From contig JAQBNX010000783.1 in the NCBI GenBank assembly GCA_028288385.1, positions 1 through 6,342 on the forward strand: a stretch of DNA of 6,342 nt, given 5' to 3'. Source of the DNA: Spirosoma sp. Lineage in GTDB: Bacteria > Bacteroidota > Bacteroidia > Cytophagales > Spirosomataceae. The position numbers and the translations under genes are program-made. This document shows, one piece after another, positions 1-5,534 of the stretch. The first letter of the stretch is position 1. Each line of letters starts with the position of its first letter. The notes beneath the pieces are model-generated. The model had not been told where the DNA came from, did not search any database, and was given only the letters and a program-made list of their open reading frames with translations.

Positions 1-3000
1 GTTGATACGACGGAGAACGCAGACCGCTTTAACGAAGAAAACCTGAAACGCTACCGTGCAGTCGTCTTTTTAAGCACAACCGGCGACGTCTTGAATTCAC
101 AGCAGCAGAATGCCTTTGAACGCTATATCCAGGCGGGTGGAGGTTATCTGGGGATTCATGCCGCCACAGACACCGAATATGACTGGCCCTGGTATAATAA
201 ACTGGCTGGTGCCTGGTTTGCCAACCACCCCATGCCGAACAACATCCAGAAGGGCACCTTTGTGGTCACCGACAAAACGAATCCGGCCACTAGTTTCCTA
301 CCCGAGCGGTGGGAACGGGAAGATGAATTTTATTCTTTTAAAAACATAAGTCCGGCTCTTCATGTGTTGATGACCATTGATGAAAAGACCTACAAGGGCG
401 GCACCAACGGCGACAATCACCCAATGGCCTGGTATCAGGAATTTGAAGGAGGCCGTTCCTTCTACACGGCGGGTGGACACACCGATGCTACGTTTTCTGA
501 GCCGCTGTTTTTGCGGCATCTGGGAGCCGGTTTGCATTACGCAATAGGGGGCCATTCGCCTAAACCGTTGGATTATGCCAGAGCAAAAACAAAACGGATA
601 CCCGAAGAAAACCGGTTTTCAAAAGTTGTGCTGGCCGAGAAGCTCAACGAGCCGATGGAGTTAGTTGTCTTGCCGGATAGCCGCGTGCTGGTCGTTGAAC
701 GCAAGGGCGATGTCAAACTCTTTAGCCCTTTGACCGGCAAGCTGAACCTGATTGCGCACATTCCAGTAAACACCAAAGTTACCGACAAGGAAGGGAAAGT
801 AGGCGAAGACGAAGGCGGTTTGCTGGGCATCACTAAAGACCCAAAGTTTCCACAAAACCACTGGCTTTACCTGTATTACTCGCCCGAAGGCAAAGAAGCC
901 AAAAACAGCGTGGTTCGCTACGAACTAAAAGGCGACGAACTGGTCATGAGTTCGAAGAAAGTCATCCTGGACGTAGCGACCCAGCGCGAAATCAGTGGTC
1001 ACGCCGGTGGCTCGATGACCTTCGATTCTCGCGGGAATTTATATATCTCGACCGGCGATAATATCAATCCACAGCAATCCAATGGCTTCAGCCCATCGGA
1101 TGAGCGGCCGGGTCGTGAGCCCTTTGATGCCCAGATGACTTCGGCCAATACGAACGATCTGCGCGGTAAAATTCTCCGGATTCACCCAGAAGCCGATGGT
1201 TCATATACCATCCCCGAAGGCAATTTATTCCCCAAGGGCACACCCAACGGGGACGCTCCCGGCGGGGAACCGCGCCGAACCCGACCCGAGATTTACACGA
1301 TGGGCCACCGCAACCCATTCCGTATTTCGGTGGACCCTAAAACTGGTTTCCTGTACTGGGGCGATATCGGGCCGGATGCGGCTTTGCCCAATGAGAACCG
1401 AGGTCCGGCCGGCCAAGATGAGGTTGGCCAGGCCCGCAAGGCCGGTAACTACGGCTGGCCTTATTTTGTCGGCGATAATAAAGCATATCATCAATATGAC
1501 TTTGCCACCGGTCAGTCAGGCCCGTTTTACGACCCGGCTCTGCCCATAAATAAATCGGTGAATAATACGGGACTGAACCAGTTACCACCCGCCCAAAAGG
1601 CTTTTATCTGGTACCCTTACGCAGAATCCAACGAGTTTCCTCAGGTGGGGTCCGGTGGCCGTTCGGCCATGGCCGGGCCGGTCTACTACCGGGATCAATT
1701 TGCACAAGCCAAGCGACCCTTCCCCGACTATTACGATGGCAAGCTCCTTACCTACGAATGGATGCGGGGCTGGCTCATGGCCGTGACGATGGATGCAGCC
1801 GGCAATTACGTCTCTATGGAGCGGGTGATGCCCAGTTATAAATTCTCCAATCCGGTGGACATGGAATTTGGCCCCGAGGGTGATTTATACATGCTGGAGT
1901 ATGGCAGTGGCTGGTTCACCCAGAATGACGACGCCCGGCTGGTACGTATTGAATACAACGGCGGCAACCGCAAACCCCTCGTGCAGGTGTCAGCTTCCAA
2001 AAAAGGCGGAGCTATCCCCTTTAAAGCGCGGCTTTCGTCAGAAGGTACCAAGGATTTTGACCAAGATGCTCTAACCTACGTTTGGACTATTCGACGCCAG
2101 GACATTACCCCTAAAGGAGGTGGTACAGCCCGGATTATCAAAGAAGCGAACCCGACCGTCAATTTCGACAAAGCCGGGGTGTACAAGGCTACTCTGACAG
2201 TGACCGACACCAAAGGAGGCAGCAGCAGTCGGTCGTTAGAGATTATGGCGGGCAACGAAGAGCCCGTGCTGACGTTCGAAACCAAAAACAGCAACCAGAC
2301 CTTTTTCTTTCCGGGTCAACCCTTTGCCTACGACGTGAAGGTAACCGATAAGGAAGATGGCAGTTTGGCCAGCGGAAAAATCAAACCGGGTGAAGTAGCC
2401 GTCAATATCGACTATCTGGCCGAGGGGTATGATCTGGTCACGATTGCTCAGGGTCACCGCAGCGCCGATGCGACCGCCCGAACAGGTAAGGGCCTCACCC
2501 TGATTGAAGGCAATGACTGCAAAGCGTGCCACAGTATTGACAAAAAATCGGTGGGACCTGCCTATCAGCAGGTAGCCCTTAAATACAAGGGTGAGACCGG
2601 TGCGGCCGAACGGTTAGCTAAAAAAGTTATTGCCGGAGGTAGTGGGGTGTGGGGTGAAGTGTCCATGAGCGCCCACCCCCAATTGGCACCTGCCGATGCC
2701 CAGGAAATGGTTAGTTACATTCTGAGTCTGGCCGAGAAGAAACAGGCCCCTGCTTCGCTGCCGGTTAAGGGAAGCTATACCATGGACCTCCCAAAGGGTG
2801 ATAAGGGTGAAGGTCGTTACCTGGTCAGGGCCGCATATACCGATAAAGGCTACGGGAGTATACCCCCAATTATGGCAGAGAAAACGCTGCTCCTACGTAG
2901 TGCCAAGATGCCAGCCGGAAAAGCTGATAAGACCGATGGTGTGATGAAGTACGGCACCGTTATCATTGCTTCAGTGAAAGGTGCCCATATCGGGTTTACT

Positions 3001-3618
3001 ACCATTGACCTGACGGGAATTGAGCAAATTAAGTTTACCGCTTCGGCTCTTAAATCTCAGTTAAATGCCGCCGGTGGTCTAATTGAAGTTCGACTGGATG
3101 AGCCAACCGACAAACTAATCGGCCAAACCTCCTTTATTGAGCCCGCTAATGGGTCCAGTCTAACCAGTATGCCTCCACCAGTGGTCGCTAAACTATCAGG
3201 AGCTAAAGGGGTCCACGATGTTTACTTAGTTTTTAAAAATGATAAATCTCCTGCCGGTCAAGCCCTATTGGTACTTATGGACCTGGAGTTCCAAACAGGC
3301 CAATCAGCGAATGGGAACCCAAATTCGTCGGCTAATCAGGCTCAAGTAGCCCCAAGCCCGTCGGCCCAGGAACTGGATGCTTATGCAGGAAAATACAAAA
3401 TGTCCGGTCTCCCATTTGAGTACATCGAAGTGACGCCTAAAGAAGGGCGGTTGTACATTAAGGCAGGTGAAAACGAAGGGGAGCTGACGCCCGGATCAGA
3501 AGCCGATGAATTTAAAGGGAGTAACAATACGGTGTTCAAATTTGGCCGTGATGGGGACAAAAAGGTCACTTCATTGACATTGGAAGTTCAAGGGATAGCC
3601 TTCAAAGGAACTAAGTAA
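1..3618 (+). CDS. ThuA / PQQ-type sugar dehydrogenase / PKD / cytochrome c / CBM6-like multidomain secreted protein (5' partial)
   Basis: The reading frame is open from base 1, so the N-terminus (signal peptide and first part of ThuA) lies outside the window; the TTG at 91 is internal. Numbering visible codons from base 1, I see in order: a ThuA-like domain (about 1-183, with GIHAATD at 51-57 and GGH at 158-160); a glucose/sorbosone dehydrogenase beta-propeller (about 206-655) with H334 in SGHAGG and H436-R437-N438 in GHRNPF, which look like the catalytic His and Arg-Asn pair of soluble PQQ glucose dehydrogenase, plus NYGWPY at 483-488; a PKD domain (about 659-750); a class I cytochrome c (about 829-915) with heme motif CKACH at 840-844 and likely axial Met889 in VSMSAHPQL; a CBM6-like beta-sandwich (about 921-1098, with IEVRLD and GVHDVYLVF); a Ser/Asn/Pro/Gln linker; and a C-terminal beta-rich domain (1123-1205) resembling DUF3471. 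Family knowledge suggests periplasmic or extracellular sugar oxidation with heme as electron acceptor. The substrate is unknown. Domain order is confident; the last domain's identity is tentative. Confidence 0.93.
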   Translation, partial: VDTTENADRFNEENLKRYRAVVFLSTTGDVLNSQQQNAFERYIQAGGGYLGIHAATDTEYDWPWYNKLAGAWFANHPMPNNIQKGTFVVTDKTNPATSFLPERWEREDEFYSFKNISPALHVLMTIDEKTYKGGTNGDNHPMAWYQEFEGGRSFYTAGGHTDATFSEPLFLRHLGAGLHYAIGGHSPKPLDYARAKTKRIPEENRFSKVVLAEKLNEPMELVVLPDSRVLVVERKGDVKLFSPLTGKLNLIAHIPVNTKVTDKEGKVGEDEGGLLGITKDPKFPQNHWLYLYYSPEGKEAKNSVVRYELKGDELVMSSKKVILDVATQREISGHAGGSMTFDSRGNLYISTGDNINPQQSNGFSPSDERPGREPFDAQMTSANTNDLRGKILRIHPEADGSYTIPEGNLFPKGTPNGDAPGGEPRRTRPEIYTMGHRNPFRISVDPKTGFLYWGDIGPDAALPNENRGPAGQDEVGQARKAGNYGWPYFVGDNKAYHQYDFATGQSGPFYDPALPINKSVNNTGLNQLPPAQKAFIWYPYAESNEFPQVGSGGRSAMAGPVYYRDQFAQAKRPFPDYYDGKLLTYEWMRGWLMAVTMDAAGNYVSMERVMPSYKFSNPVDMEFGPEGDLYMLEYGSGWFTQNDDARLVRIEYNGGNRKPLVQVSASKKGGAIPFKARLSSEGTKDFDQDALTYVWTIRRQDITPKGGGTARIIKEANPTVNFDKAGVYKATLTVTDTKGGSSSRSLEIMAGNEEPVLTFETKNSNQTFFFPGQPFAYDVKVTDKEDGSLASGKIKPGEVAVNIDYLAEGYDLVTIAQGHRSADATARTGKGLTLIEGNDCKACHSIDKKSVGPAYQQVALKYKGETGAAERLAKKVIAGGSGVWGEVSMSAHPQLAPADAQEMVSYILSLAEKKQAPASLPVKGSYTMDLPKGDKGEGRYLVRAAYTDKGYGSIPPIMAEKTLLLRSAKMPAGKADKTDGVMKYGTVIIASVKGAHIGFTTIDLTGIEQIKFTASALKSQLNAAGGLIEVRLDEPTDKLIGQTSFIEPANGSSLTSMPPPVVAKLSGAKGVHDVYLVFKNDKSPAGQALLVLMDLEFQTGQSANGNPNSSANQAQVAPSPSAQELDAYAGKYKMSGLPFEYIEVTPKEGRLYIKAGENEGELTPGSEADEFKGSNNTVFKFGRDGDKKVTSLTLEVQGIAFKGTK

Positions 3619-3677
3619 TCATTCTAAGCTTGGAAAAGACAACCAGTTAAAAATTTCACCTTTAAACAATTCCAATA

Positions 3678-4064
3678 ATGAAAAAAGTAAGCTTGTTTTT
3701 ATTCATTTTTATCCTGGGTGTTTGTGTCAGGGGCTACTCTCAGACGGCTACTCCGCCAACTGACTTTTTTGCCGGCAAATGGGAAATCACCGTTGCGGGT
3801 ACGCCGGATGGTGATACAAAACTGGTCACTGAACTGGTCCGGAAAGACGGTAAATTGACGGGTGAGCTTAAAGACCCAACGGGCAAGCGAACCGAGGCTA
3901 CGCCTATCACTAAAGTTGAAGAAGAAGGTTCTAAACTGACGATACACTTCGACACTACCCAGGCCGGAGAGATTGCTATGGAGCTGACAAAAGTAGATGA
4001 TGACCATTTGAAAGGGTCGCTTATGAGTATGTTCGAAACGACCGCGCTGCGCGTTAAGAATTAA
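3678..4064 (+). CDS. Small secreted beta-rich protein of unknown function
   Basis: This 128-residue protein begins with a clear Sec signal peptide: Lys-Lys, a hydrophobic core at about residues 5-17, and probable cleavage after YSQ (residue 22). Cys16 lies inside the core and is not in a lipobox, so a lipoprotein is unlikely. The mature part starts with FFAGKWEI and continues as alternating short strands rich in Lys, Asp, Glu and Thr, with repeated turns such as RKDGKLTGEL and KVDDDHLKGSL. This pattern fits a small lipocalin-like or other up-and-down beta-barrel, but I cannot assign a named family. The ATG at 3678 follows an A/T-rich leader without a Shine-Dalgarno sequence, which is normal in Bacteroidota. 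It lies 59 bp after the sugar-dehydrogenase fusion gene with no terminator between, so co-transcription is plausible. A strong terminator follows it. The gene is intact; the function is unknown. Confidence 0.85.
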   Translation: MKKVSLFLFIFILGVCVRGYSQTATPPTDFFAGKWEITVAGTPDGDTKLVTELVRKDGKLTGELKDPTGKRTEATPITKVEEEGSKLTIHFDTTQAGEIAMELTKVDDDHLKGSLMSMFETTALRVKN

Positions 4065-4080
4065 TATTTTGACAGTAAGA

Positions 4081-4100
4081 CCAGTGTGTGAGCATACTGG
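4081..4100 (+). other. Hairpin just upstream of the terminator
   Basis: CCAGTGTG pairs with CATACTGG through an 8-bp stem containing one G-U wobble, with a TGAG tetraloop. It starts 17 bp after the stop codon of the small secreted protein and ends two bases before the stem of the terminator. It has no U-run of its own. It may protect the transcript's 3' end or help termination; that role is inference. Confidence 0.5.
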
Positions 4101-4102
4101 GT

Positions 4103-4137
4103 AAAATAGGGCGGATGTATGTATCCGCCCTATTTTT
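4103..4137 (+). terminator. Strong intrinsic terminator after the small secreted protein gene
   Basis: Bases 4103-4116 are a perfect 14-bp inverted match of 4123-4136, with a 6-base loop (GTATGT). The stem core is GGGCGGAT/ATCCGCCC, and the 3' side ends in five T residues (4133-4137). The 5' side begins with four A residues, so it could also act weakly on the other strand. It closes the transcription unit made by the fusion protein and its small neighbour and separates them from the Dabb gene. Confidence 0.9.
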
Positions 4138-4199
4138 GCTAAATATTGAATGGAACTACACCAAAAATTGCAGCCATATGGGAGACTAAACTGATTGTT

Positions 4200-4493
4200 A
4201 TGATCCAGCATAGCGTAATCTTTAACCTCAACTATACCCCAGATAGTCCTCAGGGGTATGCCTTTTTTGATGCCGCCAAAAAGCTGGCAGAAATTCCTGG
4301 CGTTGAGCAGTTTAGCTGCCTACGTCAGACAAATCCTAAAAATCGGTTTGCATTTGGGTTATCCATGGTCTTTGCCAGTCAGGCACTGTATGATCAATAT
4401 AATCAGCACCCACTACACCAGACTTTCATTGAGCAGCACTGGATAAAAGAAGTGAGCGAGTTTATGGAGATCGATTTCCAACCAATGCATTGA
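4200..4493 (+). CDS. Dabb (stress-responsive A/B barrel) domain protein
   Basis: The 97-residue product has the pattern of the Dabb family, small dimeric ferredoxin-like alpha/beta barrels: an opening strand MIQHSVIFNL, a helix with AAKKLAEIPGVEQF, a central strand with FAFGLSMVF, then LYDQYNQHPLHQTFIEQHW and a closing strand MEIDFQ. The YxxHPxHxxF segment is the most characteristic part. Length matches the usual 95-105 residues for a single-domain member. The frame stays open upstream to a TTG at 4146, but ATG 4200 is preferred because family members start directly at this MIxHxVxF strand; GGAG at 4180-4183 is rather far to be a good ribosome-binding site. There is no signal peptide, so the protein is probably cytoplasmic. 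Members range from stress proteins to small cyclases, and nothing here tells the substrate. It lies downstream of a strong terminator, so it should have its own promoter, which I could not identify. Confidence 0.85.
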   Translation: MIQHSVIFNLNYTPDSPQGYAFFDAAKKLAEIPGVEQFSCLRQTNPKNRFAFGLSMVFASQALYDQYNQHPLHQTFIEQHWIKEVSEFMEIDFQPMH

Positions 4494-4624
4494 GTCAATC
4501 GGTGGTTGTTAGCAAACAGCTCATGGACAAGTCGTTAGCCTAAAGCCCAGCGTGTCGCAATAGCGACTGGCAAAGGCTGGCCAATACATCGTGCCATCAT
4601 TGCTGCAGGGGCTCCTCAAAAAAG
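4494..4624. other. Gene-free stretch between the Dabb gene and the convergent terminator
   Basis: I find no convincing gene, RNA or mobile-element end in these 131 bp. A small perfect hairpin, GTCGC-AATA-GCGAC, lies at 4554-4567, flanked by a possible outer pairing of CCAGC (4547-4551) with GCTGG (4576-4580). On the plus strand one frame is open after a TAG at 4536 up to about 4626, with ordinary-looking codons but no start and no family I recognise. It could be an untranslated trailer or a decayed gene fragment. Confidence 0.4.
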
Positions 4625-4671
4625 ATAAAGGCCGAATCAACGGGGTTAACTCCCATTGATTCGGCCTTTAT
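4625..4671 (-). terminator. Intrinsic terminator between convergent genes, mainly for the LolA-like gene
   Basis: Bases 4625-4640 are a perfect 16-bp inverted match of 4656-4671 (core GGCCGAATCAA). The 15-base loop can form a further short stem, GGGG with TCCC, around TTAAC. Read on the minus strand the stem is followed by CTTTTTT, a good U-run, so it should end transcripts of the LolA-like gene, whose stop codon lies 34 bp away. On the plus strand the tail is TGTTGTGT, which is poorer, though it may still stop read-through from the Dabb gene. Confidence 0.88.
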
Positions 4672-4705
4672 GTTGTGTAACATACGCTACGTAATCCCGG
4701 TCTCC

Positions 4706-5422
4706 TTATTTCGTTGGTTTCTTGAAAATAGCGTCGTCTACTTTACCATTAATCGTTACTTTCTCGGTCGTAAAGGTGATATTACCTGCCTGAGGATTAG
4801 CCATCTCCATCGTATTGGCGAACTTAATGCCCTCAACATCCTTGTAGTTAGAAAAGGCTATTTCGCCGTCCTGGCCATTCATCGACATTTTGATCTTGCT
4901 GGCCAGGTAGGTTGTCGCATCAAGGAATTCTTCAACCGTCTGTCCTGCTTTGGTGGTCACCTTCAGGTGATACGTATCCTTACCATCCACTTTTTCTTTA
5001 CCGACCAACTCTACTTTATTGCCTTTGTCTTTGTAATTAAAGAGCGGCCCAAACGGATCCAGCTGACCCATTTGCTGTTTTAGCTGCTCGGCAGGTAAGT
5101 CTTCAGGATCGCCCGTTCCGCCCATCATAGCCGGGCGAATCATCCAGCCGGCCGAACCGTCTACGACCTGGACCATAGCGTTGCCCATCACCGTCGATTC
5201 GGTCCGCATGGCTTTGCCCACAACAACCGTTGATTTGCTGGGAATTTCCATACCCTGGACCGACATGGACCGTTCGGTATACAGCGTTTTAACCGCATTC
5301 AATTTATCCATGCCACCCAGCGCGGCAACGTGTTTGTCAATGATTTCGTCCACGGTTTGGGCGTTCACGCCGAGGGAGACGAAGGCGAGCATAGTCGCAG
5401 CTAAAAATGTTGTTGTTTTCAT
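4706..5422 (-). CDS. Secreted LolA-like (outer membrane lipoprotein-sorting-like) protein
   Basis: This 238-residue protein has a Sec signal peptide (MKTTTF, then a hydrophobic core, probable cleavage near VNAQ, residues 19-22). The mature part opens with TVDEIIDKHVAALGGMDKL, a start common in Bacteroidota envelope proteins with a LolA/LppX-like half-barrel fold, followed by antiparallel strands. A late FSNYKDVEGIKFANTMEM segment, also typical of the group, comes before a last strand at VTINGKVDDAIFKKP. Members are often labelled outer membrane lipoprotein-sorting proteins. However, true LolA function is unlikely to be settled by this similarity; binding of lipid or another hydrophobic ligand in the periplasm is inference. 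Methionine is frequent, 16 of 238 residues, including a GWMIRPAMMGG stretch. The gene lies 112 bp downstream of the receptor-like barrel gene on the same strand and may share its transcript. It ends at the strong 4625-4671 terminator. The ATG at 5422 has no clear Shine-Dalgarno sequence. Confidence 0.83.
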   Translation of the reverse strand: MKTTTFLAATMLAFVSLGVNAQTVDEIIDKHVAALGGMDKLNAVKTLYTERSMSVQGMEIPSKSTVVVGKAMRTESTVMGNAMVQVVDGSAGWMIRPAMMGGTGDPEDLPAEQLKQQMGQLDPFGPLFNYKDKGNKVELVGKEKVDGKDTYHLKVTTKAGQTVEEFLDATTYLASKIKMSMNGQDGEIAFSNYKDVEGIKFANTMEMANPQAGNITFTTEKVTINGKVDDAIFKKPTK

Positions 5423-5431
5423 TGGGGAAAT

Positions 5432-5463
5432 CAGGATTTAAAATTGTCAGGGTTTAAAATTGT
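5432..5463. repeat. 16-bp tandem duplication in front of the LolA-like gene
   Basis: CAGGATTTAAAATTGT (5432-5447) is followed directly by CAGGGTTTAAAATTGT (5448-5463): two head-to-tail copies with 15 of 16 bases identical. It begins 10 bp upstream of the LolA-like start codon, so it falls in the 5' leader or promoter region. Each copy contains TTTAAA, a 6-bp palindrome, spaced 16 bp apart. It could be a paired regulator site, an A/T-rich translation enhancer, or simply a slippage duplication. Confidence 0.7.
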
Positions 5464-5534
5464 TCGTTAAAAAGGTCTGTATTATATTGACTGGCTCAGT
5501 CGGTTTAGCTGAACCAAGCCGGCCGTCTGCTTTA

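Noticed and set aside
3630..3657. Possible Bacteroidota promoter (TTG, then TA-rich, then TTT) before the small secreted protein
   Set aside because: The spacing inside the second element does not fit TAnnTTTG, so co-transcription with the upstream gene is the simpler reading.
4146..4199. Upstream TTG start giving an 18-residue extension of the Dabb protein
   Set aside because: Dabb proteins start directly at the MIxHxVxF strand, and the extension looks neither like a signal peptide nor like part of the fold.
3699..4211. Long open frame of 170 codons on the minus strand over the small secreted protein gene
   Set aside because: It is antisense to a gene with a clear signal peptide, crosses the strong terminator hairpin, and its translation is rich in Cys, Phe, Ser and Arg with no recognisable domain.
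4670..5083. Plus-strand 137-codon open frame opposite the LolA-like gene
   Set aside because: It starts inside the terminator stem, runs antisense to a well-supported secreted protein and has no family-like motif.
5481..5486. TATAAT on the minus strand as a promoter for the LolA-like gene
   Set aside because: There is no matching upstream element at a suitable distance, and Bacteroidota promoters usually use TAnnTTTG, which I do not see here.
5493..5520. Imperfect hairpin between the barrel gene and the LolA-like gene as a terminator
   Set aside because: The pairing is short and bulged and there is no U-run directly after it on the minus strand, so it is not convincing as an intrinsic terminator.
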